A stretch of 64,000 nucleotides of DNA. Origin: Toxonevra muliebris (lineage: Eukaryota > Arthropoda > Insecta > Diptera > Pallopteridae). Made by a program: the position numbers and the translations under genes. The stretch spans positions 82,650,400-82,714,399 of the forward strand of contig OY829328.1 in the NCBI GenBank assembly GCA_963691655.1. Reading direction: 5' to 3'. The notes beneath the pieces were generated by a model, which had not been told where the DNA came from, made no database searches, and saw only the letters and a program-made list of their open reading frames with translations. Shown piece by piece: positions 1 to 12,028 of this stretch. Positions within the stretch are counted from its first letter, which is position 1. Every line of letters begins with the position of its first letter.

Positions 1-3000
1 ATTTGAAAGATTGACACAATGTAAATAAATATAAAACAGGTTAATTTATTTAAGCGTTTAAGATTAAAATAAAAGAAAATGTGCTAGATTCCGAACCATC
101 GGTGCTAAAAGTGTTAGAAAACATTTTTTTTTTTTGGAAAAATGTGTTAGATCATCTAGCACAATTGTGCAAAAGTCCCATCACTGCTTCATATATGTGT
201 ATTAGACAAAAACAACAATGCTTTTGAGTCTCATAGAGAAAAAGAGTTCCAAGAGAGAGCTATCACCTGATTGGTTAATCTCTGTATTTCGCCTTGGTTC
301 TACCCAACTCTCTTTTGTAGCTCTTTTTTTTTATTAAAAATACGAAACCACAGTTGCAGTTTTCTTTACTGCTGTGAAGATATTTTGCCATTGAGTCCTA
401 CCTACATATCATACAATAAATATAGAAAAATAACAATAACAGTAAGTAAGCTAAGATAATTAACCAACAAATATTTCTTAAGAAACTGGAAAATGTAGGT
501 ACATCCATATGCATGTATACAACTTCATAGGAAAAATAATAGAATGCATTTACTTGCGTTTTTTGTTGTTGTTTATCTCACTGGTGAAAGCCAAAATATG
601 TAAAAATAACAACATATTCACTGACTCTGACTTTGTTTCCATTTTCTTTAGTTCCTATTGTAAGTAGTAGGTAGAATATTGTATGTACAATATACATTGT
701 AGACATGAAGTGGGAAACTTGTTTATTTTTTTTTTTTTTTTTGCAATATACAAACAAACACTCATGCTATGTATAGCAACATGTTGTCTAGAAATAGTTT
801 TTTTTTTAATTTTGTGTATGTTTGTTGTTTATACTTTACACTCTCTTTAATGTACATACATATAAGTGAGTACGAATGTGAGAATGTATGTAGTTCTATG
901 ACCGTTTTGTCTCTCATGATCAATGCCATGCCTCTACTTTCCTTCTCACTCCCCTTCTTTTTATTACAAGGTGATTGTATGTATATATATATGTATATCA
1001 CAAGTTGCTAACATATTTGGTTTTCTCTTTTATGTTTGACATATACACAAATCGCGATTTTTTTTTCTTGTAATTTACTTGAAAATAATTAACTTTTCTT
1101 GTGTTTTGTGGTCGGTATTGCGCAGTTACAAAAACAAAATAGTTATGAACGAACGAAATATATTAATAAATGTTTTGCACAAATACTTATTGTTGTTAAT
1201 AATACTACGCAACTGAAAAGTAATAGAGTTATGCATATATATTAAGGTTGATTGTTTAAATGTTTTTGTTTGTGTCAATATAACCCTAGAATACAGGTCG
1301 CTCGTAAATTTTATAACGTTCTCCGTATATCGTTAACGTTTGTATAGACTACAGTTTTCTAAGGTTAATAAATGTATACTTCCTTTAGTTTCAAGTTTCT
1401 AAATAAATATTTTGAAATTGGTATAGGAAAGGGTGATTAGAACATGTAGAATGCATGCAATAATTATGGACCTAATTCAGTATGTGCAAAGTAATTTGAT
1501 TCCACTATAACATATATTTTGAAATTATTCATAACTTTTATATTTGTTTTTTAATACATATTTAAGTAAAAACATAAAAAACCTAAATATTTTTGATAAT
1601 AAACTCTTCTGGAATTATTCCCTCGCAGCCTTAAAAAAAATTATATCGATGTCCAGAGTATCTTATGTTACAAACAAAATCCAACTTTAGAAAAACTTTA
1701 TAAACTAAACTATGTTTGAAGACTGTTGCAGCAATATGTTTATAACCATTGTCAACATTGTTCTTTGTATCTTAAAAACCAATCAATGCCAAGTATTCCA
1801 TGTTTGAAACAAAGCTCCTTTGAAAGAGTTTCTATCTCTTTGTGAACAGCCACTTTTACTCAAAAATAGTAGTAGATAGGCACATGAAAGAGCTTAAATT
1901 CTCTCCTCCACTAAGAGAAGAGAGAAAATTTGCAACGATCCAAAATTATATCAAGAATATTGCAGCAGCATATTAATTACCGTTATCAACATTGCCACTA
2001 TAAACTTTAAAACATGCTGATGATCTGGCAGATCTGCATACATATACCATGAGTTACTCGAGTATCTCTATTATTATAAATTGCAATAATATTACAACTT
2101 CGTTTTTGCTTTTTCTCTCTTCAACTTTTTCAAAATAAACAAAAAAGCAATTTGTTTAAATAATGTTTATAATAGTATTTTACGTATAAAGTAAAGTAAT
2201 ATAAATGTAAATCATCTTATCTCGTCCCTTTGTGTGCATGAATGAGTGCGCTAGCGAGCACCAGTTTCATGTTTTTTTATTTTTGTTATTTTGCAAATTG
2301 GACTTTGACATAGTCATACGATGATTTTTGTACACAGACAAACGCCCAATGTTTATGGGCAGACATGACAACGGACAAACTTTTGGGGGTATAGAGAGAA
2401 GCTGGCTAGTGACTGGACTGACGCTTTTGCACTTGTCGTAAGCAGAGCGTACACAGAATCAGCAAGTAAAACAGGGGGGAAAAAAAAACAAACACAAAAA
2501 TAACCGCTTCATTTAAATAATAAAATAAATAAACTAAAAATTTAAGTGCGGAAAACAGTTTTGAAAAATGTGTGATATTCGTAATTGTAATTAAATGTTA
2601 AAAAAGTCAAAGTTTTTTCAACAATTTTTCTACAATAAAAGTTTTTTGTCACGTTTTTATTTTATTTGAATTTATAATTGTTTATTATTTTTCCAAAGGC
2701 CAAGGACTATCGAATGATATTTCTAATTGTTTATAGTAATACAACAATAGCAACTGTAAAAAGATAAACAATTAAACAGCTGATATTTTGTTTTATGCAT
2801 TTGCATATTTTTATTATTAATTTTTTTTTTCTTCATTGGAATTTTATATTTAAAAAAAATCACATTTAAGAATATTTTATGTAAATGGAATTTAATTCGT
2901 ACACGTTTCATAGTTGTTCTGGTTGTCGGTATTCATTTTTGCATTTTTGTTGTTGTTACTGCAGTCTTCTCTCTTCTTCTTCGCTGTCCAATAGTTAGTT

Positions 3001-5303
3001 TACAAGTGTAGTAGTTTTTCGAATTTGCTCTTACTGTTTGTTATTTTGTTGTTGTTATTATTTAAATATGACGTGTACATTTTTAATAGCTTCCCGTAGT
3101 ACATAAGTACTCTAGGAACAAACAGTGTGCACCATAATAATATATACTCTGGAACGACCTCATATTACGTTTTATATTTACTCGTGTTTGCGTTCGAATT
3201 TAATTTGCGTTTCTATTATATTTCTTTTTACATTAGTGATTTTGTTTTGTTGTTGTTGTTGCTTAATACATTGACGCCTCTGCCGCTATTATTGCGGCCT
3301 ATTGTATTGTATTGTTGTTTATTTTCAGAGGTGGCTTTTACTTAAATGAATCACGTTTTTTGTTTCTTTTTTTTTTTGTTGCTTTTATTTTTATATAAGC
3401 GGTTAATATATATATATATATATATATAGAGGAAATGTTTTATTTATATTTTTATATTTTCATATTAACAAATCCTATGAGAATATTATTGTATTACATA
3501 TATACATAAAAGTATACTTCATTATTTTGATTGTGAGCATTTGAATCACATGTTCTGAAAATTACATACGTGTCTCTTTGTAATGATGTAAGAACATATA
3601 TATATATATATATATTTCTGTGAATGTATTATACATACAATGCTCTCATTGTGAAATGAGATGTGACTCAGAGAACTTATGCAGGTTTTCAATTTTTTTT
3701 TGATGAGAGACTTAATGGAGACTGAGCATAACAACAATTTTATGCAATTCGGCATAAAATGTGAGATATCTCTCTCTCTTGCTCTCTCTGTTCTTAATAG
3801 TAACAACAATTGCATAGTTCTCGACAGCATGACGTGTGAGGTATTTTCGCTACATATGTACTCGAAAATATTAACCCTTTTTGAACATCTACATTTTTTA
3901 CACTGCGATTTTTAAAATTCATCAAAAACATTTATAAATCTTTTCCAAAAGATTTAAGACTGTATATATATATTTTTAAAAAATTATTAGATTTAATACA
4001 GGTAAATGTCTAGGGAAACATTTACTCCAGGGCGTAATATCACGTCAGGCCACATAAAATTGAGATTTATATTAGAATTACGTTTTTCATGCTTCATATT
4101 TTACAACTGCTTGAAATTTAGCGTTAAAATTAACACTTACCATTTTTAATTTATGTAGTTACATAAAGCTTTTACATCAAATCATATTTTACAACTAATG
4201 TTACGTAATGAAAGTTAATTACAAGCAATTATTCTATATGATAGTTTTGTTTTGCATTTAAATAACTATAATTAGAATTCATTAAAGTGTGACAGCAATT
4301 GAATGAAAATATATTCAGATGTATTAAAATGTAGTAAATGTCAAATCGTATATTTTGCATAACTACTTGCATATGTATAAAAATTTATTTTATTGAAAAC
4401 GTTATGTATTTTATCAAAGTACAAAGTTATGTGCACCTCGGTGTTGTAGTCACCTATCAGTGTTGATTATAGTTAATTGTTTTCAATCGAATTCAAACAC
4501 GCTAGTGTTTAAAGTCGAAAGTTATGAGATCGAAAATAATAAAATGTTGTTTAACTGAATTTTAACGCTCGAATAGGAGAAGCTAACGTTCAATATCCAA
4601 TGTCTTTTTGAATTAATAACTGCAATTATTTAACTTTCACACAACGTCATTATGTTTTATAACGTTATATACAATTCAATTCCATTTTAATATCTTGAAA
4701 TGAAAACGTCATTTCTGTACTTCAAATTAATTTCTAAAAAGTTTTTCAATGTTATATATGCATTTTTATTTATTTTATATTCATTTAGTTGCACATACAC
4801 TGCGGCCTCGAACTTGATTTGTACTTTTGTAAATTTATATTTACATTTTTTATGCGAAACTCTTAAGCATTCGTTTTATTATTTAATTCTCTTTTGTTTT
4901 TGTGTCAATGAAAAAATAAAATATATTTTCTTTTTGTTTTGCAATTTTTTTTTTTTAGAATTTCTCTCCATTGTACGTAATTTTTAATTAATTTCTAATT
5001 CTAGTAGATATATTAAAAATACATTTGTTGATAATATTAATCCGATAAAAAATTAATGACGTTTTTAATTTATTTATAATTCTTTTATTATAATTATGAA
5101 TTATTCATTAATATTTAATGATATGCAATGAAACGTGTTTTTATATTTAATTTCATTTTAGAACTATTTCGCATTCGAGTTTTTTCATAATTCAACCCTT
5201 ATGTTAAGAATATAGGTCTGAACAAACTTTTGTAACGGTGTAAATTTCGTTTTATTGTAATGAAAAACCATCGAGCTATAGTGAAAAACATTTCTCTGTT
5301 TCC
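1..5303. other. AT-rich non-coding DNA
   Basis: No coding exon is supported here. Open frames are short, low in complexity and rich in Phe/Leu/Tyr/Ile, as expected of AT-rich non-coding DNA. The stretch holds many T and A homopolymers, TATA-type microsatellites (near 3406-3428 and 3596-3615) and CT/GA patches. It could be intergenic or a 5' intron of Acsl; nothing in the sequence decides this. Confidence 0.7.
3406..3428. repeat. (TA)n microsatellite
   Basis: A perfect TA dinucleotide run of about 23 bases. A second one lies at 3596-3615. They are simple repeats with no visible link to a gene. Confidence 0.9.
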
Positions 5304-5597
5304 CACTAGACTTTCATCTGGGAGGTTCGGGTTCGATTCCCGTCTTCGTCTGGTGGTTAATTTTCATTACTTTCTTATATTCACTATCAATATGAAGTGT
5401 ATGAGAATTATAAGATAGTGCACAAGTGCACACATTGGTTGGTAATGGCAAAACCACCAAGCCGATAAAAAAAAAAAAAATTGCCACACCGCCGTTCGGA
5501 ATCGGCGTTAAACTGTAGGTCCAACTATGTGGTATCACAATGGGTCGTTCAGGCCTAAGTGTGTCTCTCGACAGCCACTCCAACCTAACCTAACCTT
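5304..5597 (+). mobile_element. tRNA-derived SINE, 5'-truncated copy
   Basis: This copy starts inside a tRNA-like head and keeps the pol III B box (GGTTCGATTCC, near 5328-5340). An unrelated body follows and ends in AACCTAACCTAACCT. The same head and body recur at 51451, 52052 and 53524 (minus), which shows it is a dispersed family. In the fuller copies the head resembles tRNA-Asp or tRNA-Glu (CTCGATAGTCTAGTGG, then the B box). The first 20 or so bases of the head, including most of the A box, are missing here. An internal A run lies at 5467-5479. SINEs are copied in trans by LINE machinery and encode no protein. Confidence 0.85.
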
Positions 5598-5819
5598 CCC
5601 ATTTTATTCAGCATTCTTTAACTTTATCAATAATTTATGGATATGTATGGATCTTTAACATTTGTACGTGTGCACATGCCGAAAGTGTGTTTAAATCATC
5701 GTCTAATGAGATTTCGTTTATAAAAATTGGCTGAGTTTAGGCCGAGCTAATGACTTTTAACCGTATTCAGCTGCCCACTAGTGTACATTGATGGTTTTAC
5801 AAGCATAAAGGTTAAGAGA

Positions 5820-6200
5820 GACAGAGTGACGTTTAGGTGTTTTTGTTGTTATGCGTGGTAAACGTGGTAAATAAGCAAAAAAAAAAAACAGTTTACTGTT
5901 TTTTATTGAAAAAATGGCTCTCTTGAAAAGTTCAAAACATGGCGGCTATGCCATGGAACATTTTGGTATATGTATAGTGTGTTGTTGTTTTGGGAGAGAG
6001 ATATTTGTTTAAAAAATGGCGGGCTATTCTTTCTTGAGCTCGTTCAAAAAAATTGAGAAAATAGCTACAATATATCATATATGTTTATTGGTGATGCGAG
6101 AGTGAAGGAGAGAAACATATATTTACAAAGTGAGAGGATACTCTCACTTAAGTAAGTTTGTTGTCAAAAATAGGGTAGAGGCTTAGAATATGGCGCCTAT
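5820..6200. promoter_or_regulatory. Cluster of Pho-like and GAGA-factor-like motifs
   Basis: In under 400 bases there are about five ATGGC/GCCAT cores (near 5913, 5939, 5950, 6016 and 6189) and several GAGAG/CTCTC motifs (near 5815, 5994, 6098, 6110, 6132 and 6140). GCCAT is the core of the Pleiohomeotic (YY1) site and GAGAG that of GAGA factor; in flies both gather in Polycomb response elements and some promoters. The grouping is visible; the function is inferred, and chance matches in GA-rich DNA are possible. Confidence 0.25.
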
Positions 6201-6889
6201 ATAGTATAGTGTATTTTCGATACAATAACTCACAAATTCGAACAAACAATTTTTATAATATGGACAATTGCTCCAAGATTTCACTAAAAAGTGCATTGCT
6301 AAAATAATAAATCAAATTAATTAATCATATACACACACATAAGGTACAAAAATCCCCGTGTAAATATTTAGTATCGTAATAATTTCCATCAATTGTGTTT
6401 TATTTTAAAAAACTTTTGCCTTTATCACTACAAATTGCATTACCACACCACTCACTTGATATCGTATGATATCTTAATGATACCCAGAATTAAGTTTTTC
6501 CTTTCCTCACACTTTACAAACACAAGTATTTAGCACGTTTAAGATACATGGTCGGTCGTGCTCGTTTATATATTGTGTACTTTAGACCCATCAAAAATAA
6601 AAATTAAAACCAAAAAAAAAAAAAAAAAAAACACTAAATATATGAAAACATTCGATCAATCAAGAACAATAGTAGGAATTATGGTGGTCGCAAAAAAACC
6701 TACAGCAGCGGGCCTGAGCAGATGAGAAAAGGGTGACAATCGGGCAATAGCATACATAAATTTCTACTACTTGAGCCGCTAATGTGCAAAGTATATTCTG
6801 TGTGTGTGTGTGTGTATGTGTGATATTAGCAGCTAAGCCAACAGAAACAAACAATTGCCGGATAAAAGCAATTGAAGATTGTTATTAAT

Positions 6890-7045
6890 TTGGGGTCAAA
6901 GTGCAGCGCAGCAGCATTTCTCCCAGTCTGTCGTCAAAGTACTTAAACTCGGATTTTGTTCGCACTTCAAACATACAATCCGGCAGTTACTACATTAACT
7001 AAATGACAGCAGTTGTAGTCTCTCAGCTCAGTCAACTCTGCTGGT
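6890..7045 (+). promoter_or_regulatory. Possible upstream promoter or 5' non-coding exon
   Basis: This patch is more mixed in base composition than its surroundings and carries initiator-like TCAGT/CAGTC motifs (for example near 6922 and 7026-7033), after which poly-T resumes. Fly Acsl genes use more than one upstream non-coding exon, so an alternative start could lie here. No splice donor can be assigned with confidence. Confidence 0.2.
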
Positions 7046-7974
7046 ACTCGTTTTGTTTTTTTTTTTTTTATATATATTACTGCATTAAAATAAATCTGAT
7101 GATTTTATTTGAGTCTGAAATTGCTGTAAAAAATGTATTATTTTATTTAATTGTATTTAATGCGCATCTTTAATTTATAATCGTATGGTGTGATATTTTC
7201 TGTTTGTTTGTGTTGTCTTTGGAGACAAGATAAACTCGTTAAGATTTAATTTCTAGATTTTTTTAATTTTTTTTTTTTGAATGTATTTGTTTTTTTTTTT
7301 TTCGTTTTTGTATTAAATTTTATTAAATTGCGTTCTAAGTACATACCTACGTTTTTTATTTTTTACTCTTTCTTTTTTGGTGGTGTCATGCACTTACCGG
7401 CCTTCTTTTTCTTTCTTTCTAAGTGCAAAAAGTTCATTGTGATTTTGTTTCTTTTTGTTTTTTGGCAACTAAAGTTTCAAGTTTATAAATTCTTTGAATC
7501 AATTACGAAGTTATTTTTAGAATGATTGTGTATAAGCACCAAGTTTAAGAACAAGGACTTCTTTCCTAAAGAATTTTGTACAGTGAACTTGAAAAAGAAA
7601 AAAGAATATTTAAATTTTATAAACAGCCAAAAATAGGCAAATTCTGCACCAAAATTTTAAATTCGTTTTAATTTTGATGCCTTCATTCATTCTATTGAAA
7701 TTTTGTCATGAATTTAGCACCTTCATATCCGATTTACCTGTTGTTGCTTGAGCTGCATTCTGTAATCTGACTTGCTTTTCCTTTTTGAACACGTGGCTTA
7801 GAAAGCAGAGCAGAGCAAAAAAAGCAGGAAGGCGTAAAATACAATTATTTCTACTTGTTTTGCTTCAGACGCGAACTGGATTTAATACTGTTCATAAAAT
7901 GCTATTTTCTGCTAGAACGCGATATTCAAATCTAGATGAGCCAAAAAACCGGAAAATTTAAATTTTGGACTTAA

Positions 7975-8414
7975 CCCATTTTCAGCCAGTGGTAGAAAAA
8001 TCGACCAGTGTCTTTCGAATTTTCTGTAGGTTAGCGGGAAATAGATATAACTTAGCAAACCAGCAAAATATTTCTAAACTTAAATTATTTTTGGTTTGGG
8101 CCAATTGATATTTTTTTTTTATATATTTTTAAGTCGAGCAAAGTGACTATCAAAAAACAAAATTAATCTCGGAGTAAATATTTCAAAAGCTCGATAATAT
8201 TATTTCTTTCGAATTTCAACTTGTTTTAGAATCATAATTTAAAGCAAAAATAATAAACGCATTCCGTGATTTACTTGCTGGGACCAGGTGAGCGCGAAAA
8301 GTGCTGATATCCAGACAGTGGTCGAAAACTTGACCACGTTTTTTTCACGTTTATAGCACTTGCAAAAAGTTTCATTGATTTTCACCCAGCGGTTTAAGAT
8401 CGGTTAGAAATGGG
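7975..8414. mobile_element. piggyBac-type MITE flanked by TTAA
   Basis: The element of about 440 bases begins CCCATTT and ends AAATGGG, and is flanked on both sides by TTAA (7971-7974 and 8415-8418), the target duplicated by piggyBac elements. Subterminal inverted motifs built on CAGTGGT and CGACCA lie near 7987-8012 and 8315-8340. There is no transposase frame, so it is non-autonomous. The terminal inverted repeat is short (about 7 bases exact), so the assignment rests mainly on TTAA plus CCC ends. Confidence 0.6.
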
Positions 8415-8586
8415 TTAATACGGTTTTGTTCTGAGGTACGGAAATGGATAAGGCGCTCTGCTTCACCAACAGTTTAGGATTGTAGCAGTATTAATGATCA
8501 AATCAAAACAGTTGAGATCTTGGAGTATTCTCTCTTTTAGCATGTTTACCATTTTTTGAAACGACCTATGCATTACAGTTTATGCA

Positions 8587-8905
8587 CCATACACATTGAC
8601 GACGGCAGCTACACGACTACATCTGTTAAATTATAAAAAACACATGTTCTTATGGAGACGATTATTTTGGCGACGACACGGCCACATGACCACCGACCAC
8701 AATTGTGACTGTAGCCAATTTTAAATCTATTTCTAATTTGACAAGCGACAGAGAGAGAAGAGAGTTTGCTTTTGCTGTTTTGGCTGCGTTTGCTGCAGGT
8801 GGTGCCGCTTCCATTGTGTTTAGTAGCTGACTACAAGGCGACAGTTGTAGCCGACTAAATTTCGTAGTCGTGTGTTCGTGTAGCTGCTGTTGTCAATGTG
8901 TATGG
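8587..8905. mobile_element. MITE with inverted repeats of about 33 bp
   Basis: The left end (CCATACACATTGACGACGGC, then AGCTACACGA) is repeated in inverse at the right end with about three mismatches over 33 bases. The 319-base interior is non-coding with a GAGAGA patch. No clear target-site duplication was found, so the superfamily is open. It sits between two other inverted-repeat elements. Confidence 0.65.
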
Positions 8906-9004
8906 ACCATTACTTTGCAAGAGTGTTCAACGAATTACTCTCACCACCTTATGGTGCTCTCGTTCTCTCAATTTTGTTCTCTGAATTTAACACTCATTCT
9001 TATA

Positions 9005-9453
9005 TAGAAAATATTTTACAAGCTGCTCTCATTTTTTTACCATTAATTTACATTAATTTCGTTCTCTCAATTTTATACTTTGATATTAATACTCATTCAT
9101 AGTTAGCTTTTACACACACATAGATTTCTGCCCGATTTCTCTCACCGATTTTCTGTTTTTTGGCGTGGGAGGAGAATCGAAAGTAAACGAGTCACAATCG
9201 GCTGTACCAACAATTTTACACCGATTTTTTAAGTTTGCCTATTACAAATTTTTGCATCTTTGTTCCACTCATGTAAAACGAATAACTGAGAAGCAATAGA
9301 AATACAAAATCGGTCGGTCGGAATCGTTGTGTATAAAAGATTTCAACGATGGAACAAGATGACAAAAAAGAGAATATGTAATAATCGACGAGGAAAATCG
9401 GGCACAAATCGGTGTGTGTAAAAGCAGAAAATATTTTACAAGCTGCTCTCATT
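9005..9453. repeat. Direct repeats of about 50 bp bracketing a MITE
   Basis: A block beginning AGAAAATATTTTACAAGCTG at about 9006 recurs at about 9427 and stays similar for roughly 50 bases (through ATTAATTTACA). The two copies bracket the inverted-repeat element at 9106-9425. They are too long for a target-site duplication and probably reflect a local duplication or a composite element. Confidence 0.6.
9106..9425. mobile_element. MITE with GCTTTTACACACAC inverted ends
   Basis: Both ends carry GCTTTTACACACAC followed by a GATTT/TGCCCGATTT block, in opposite orientation and with a small gap. The 320-base element has no coding capacity. Target-site duplication is unclear. Confidence 0.6.
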
Positions 9454-11424
9454 TCTCATCATTAATTTACACTAAATTTTTATCAAGGTAATAATTTTTC
9501 AAATTTTTTTCAAAATAAATACTACTGTCTGTCTGTCGATCAAAAATAAACTATCGTGCTGTTTGGTTTCAAGCTTCTTCGACTTTCTTTGCATTGATTT
9601 TTATTCTACCAAAAAATTGTTGTTGTTGTTTTCGTTTTTTAATTCACTTTTTTTTCTTACATTCTTTATTTACTAAATTAAACACTGCCATTAAAGCTAA
9701 GCAAAAATTACATTGCATGGGCAATCTGAAATTGCTGGTTGCATTATTTGTTGTCATACTGTTGCACACTCGCTATTTAATTTGCAAAATTTGACATTGA
9801 AATTTTGTTTTATACAAAATTTACTTTTAACTAAACAAAAAAGTTAGAACAAGCAAAACTCATTGCACTTATCTATTGTGAAACAAACTTGAGAAACTCA
9901 ATTTTTTCTTCTCCTTTCTTCTTTAGTTATGAATTGTTTGCATTTAGTTTATATGCACATACCTATCTACATATTTATGTTGTTGTAATTATTTACGTAT
10001 AGTATTACTAATTACATGGTTTGTTGACATCAAAATTTATTCACTCGTTCCGTTTTTGTTAATTTATTTACAAAACAAATCACGTTCGACAAGTTATTCG
10101 ACGCTACATTTTATTCCTCACTCTTTTTGTTGTTTTTTTTTTTTTCTGTGTTTTTGAAGCATGACAAAAAACTATTTAGTACAAACAAATAATAAAAATT
10201 AGCGGTAAATAACTGATTTTTTTTTATTTATTTTGCAATTTACATATTATAAATTTGCTCACAACTTGGATTTACTTAGTTACTAGTTAAGTTTGTTGAA
10301 TATTAGAATTGTTCTGCGAGTTTTGTAGAAAAAATATTTTATTATTACAATAACGAAAACGAATTAAAGAAGTTTGAGTCTGACTATTTTCCCGTGCCGA
10401 TTTCCTCTAGAAATACGAAATTTCAAGGGTTTGCAATATTTTTTTTTTCTTTCGAAACTCATTCGTGACTATTTATAATTAAAAAAAAAAAGTATTAGAA
10501 AATCATTCGTTATAAAATTAAAATTTCTAATAAATTTTATTCATTCTATGAATTCAAATGATGTCATAAATTATTCTATTTTAATATCTATATTTACATA
10601 TTATTACTCTACAATTTGCTAAGGAAATTTCCATATAATCGACATGGTATTTATGCAAAAGTCAATTTCAAACTTGTTGAATTATCATGAATAGTCGTTG
10701 CCGCCTTGTGACGACATTATGGCATACATATTTATATATTTAGAATGAACAACCGATTTGCTGATTTGTTTTACTTAGAAACATGTGGAATACGATCCGA
10801 CGTCATTTGCATTGTTAATCTAACCTTGAAATATTTTGTAGTAAGCTTCCTTTTTTCATTTTTGTTGGGTATTGCTGATGGATGAAGGAACCGCCTGAGT
10901 ATTACTGATATACATTCATACAACACTATACAATAAAATAAAAAAAATGTTTACAAAAAGTACTTCTTTGATTAAAAATTTATTCTAGTTCATTTCAAAA
11001 GAGTTGCATGAACAACAACAATAACAGGGATAGATATTTGCTGTTTTACTATATACTTCAGGGTCGGGAAATGGGACCGGTAAAATGGTATCGAATTGTG
11101 CGAAAAAAAATGTATCTTTTTTGCTCAAAAAATACTTACCAATAATTCATACACATGGTTGCAAATATGACAAGATTTTTTTTTTTTTTTTTTTAATTCT
11201 TCAAAAGAAAAAATTCATACTGCAGTTGATGCTTTTGGGTTTTTATGATACATCATATGAAAAAAAAATATTTTTGCTTTATTTCCATAAAAAAAACGGT
11301 ACCGAAAAGGTTACGATCGTACTTCGAGACTTTTTAAACCAAAAAGTACTAAAAAAGCACAAACACCTGCATTGCCCAACACTGATATACTTGCATATGT
11401 TTGATTGAACCGCAACATGAGAAC
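9454..11424. other. AT-rich non-coding DNA
   Basis: Nothing beyond T/A homopolymers and TTG/TTTG-rich simple sequence is seen. No exon or RNA gene can be supported. Confidence 0.6.
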
Positions 11425-11447
11425 GAGAGAGAGAGAGAGAGAGAGAG
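11425..11447. repeat. (GA)n microsatellite
   Basis: A nearly perfect GA dinucleotide run next to an inverted-repeat element. In flies such runs can bind GAGA factor, but there is no supporting context here. Confidence 0.9.
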
Positions 11448-11488
11448 CAAAGGCGCTCTTGTGTATTAAATAAGTATGCAATAAATGT

Positions 11489-11824
11489 TGAGCCTGGTCA
11501 CACGAGAGCAATTATGTTGCGCCAAATCGAATTTCATAGGAGAGGGGGCGGGGGGGGGGACGTCTGTGCAATATATTTTATGCCAGGCAGAGGTCTGATG
11601 CAAAGAGACTAAAACACTAACACATGCACAAAATTCCGTTTTATTATTTTTGCTTAAGGTTGCATTTTTATTTTTTCTGAGCGCGCGTCACACTAACACA
11701 TCCAAAAGCAGTTCATGTATACAAACATTTTATGCCCTGCATAGCTATGCTCGTGCGGCTCACAACCAGTGCGCGCGAAGCTTGTTTTGCTACATGCGTA
11801 ATTGCTCTCGTGTGGCCAGGCTCA
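11489..11824. mobile_element. MITE with TGAGCCTGGYCACACGAGAG ends
   Basis: The first 26 or so bases (TGAGCCTGG, CACACGAGAGCAATTA) recur in inverse at the right end with one or two mismatches, bounding 336 bases of non-coding DNA. The interior has a G-rich tract near 11543-11559. No target-site duplication was recognised. Confidence 0.65.
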
Positions 11825-11901
11825 TTCAGATAAGACCACTGAAAAAATAGAGGATCCATGAGAGAAATAGATAAAGAGAGAATTTTTATTATTTATTATT
11901 T

Positions 11902-12028
11902 GGTCAATTCATAAGCTGTCATATACTGCCGTATAATCATAATGTCGTATAATTTTGTACGAAAAATTAGAGAATTTAAGACAAATGAGAGCATATGTCG
12001 CCTAATAAGATAGCTTGTGAATTGAACA
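11902..12028. mobile_element. Small inverted-repeat element
   Basis: TCAATTCATAAGCTGTC at the left is matched in inverse by a TAGCTTGTGAATTGA block at the right, giving a fold-back unit of about 127 bases in AT-rich DNA. It is too short for a confident family assignment. Confidence 0.4.

Larger units (their letters stand above)
5598..7974. other. Non-coding DNA with motif clusters
   Basis: No coding exon is seen. The stretch contains a cluster of ATGGC/GCCAT and GAGAG motifs (5820-6200), a poly-A tract (6612-6630), a (TG)n run (6799-6823) and a more GC-rich, initiator-like patch (6890-7045). The remainder is T-rich simple sequence. Confidence 0.6.

Noticed and set aside
762..1011. 80-residue open frames on both strands
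   Set aside because: Low-complexity AT-rich sequence with no codon bias or splice context.
5578..5597. AACCTAACCTAACCT as an insect telomere (TTAGG) remnant
   Set aside because: It is the tail of a SINE copy, seen again at 51590-51607; only about three units, and higher flies lack TTAGG telomeres.
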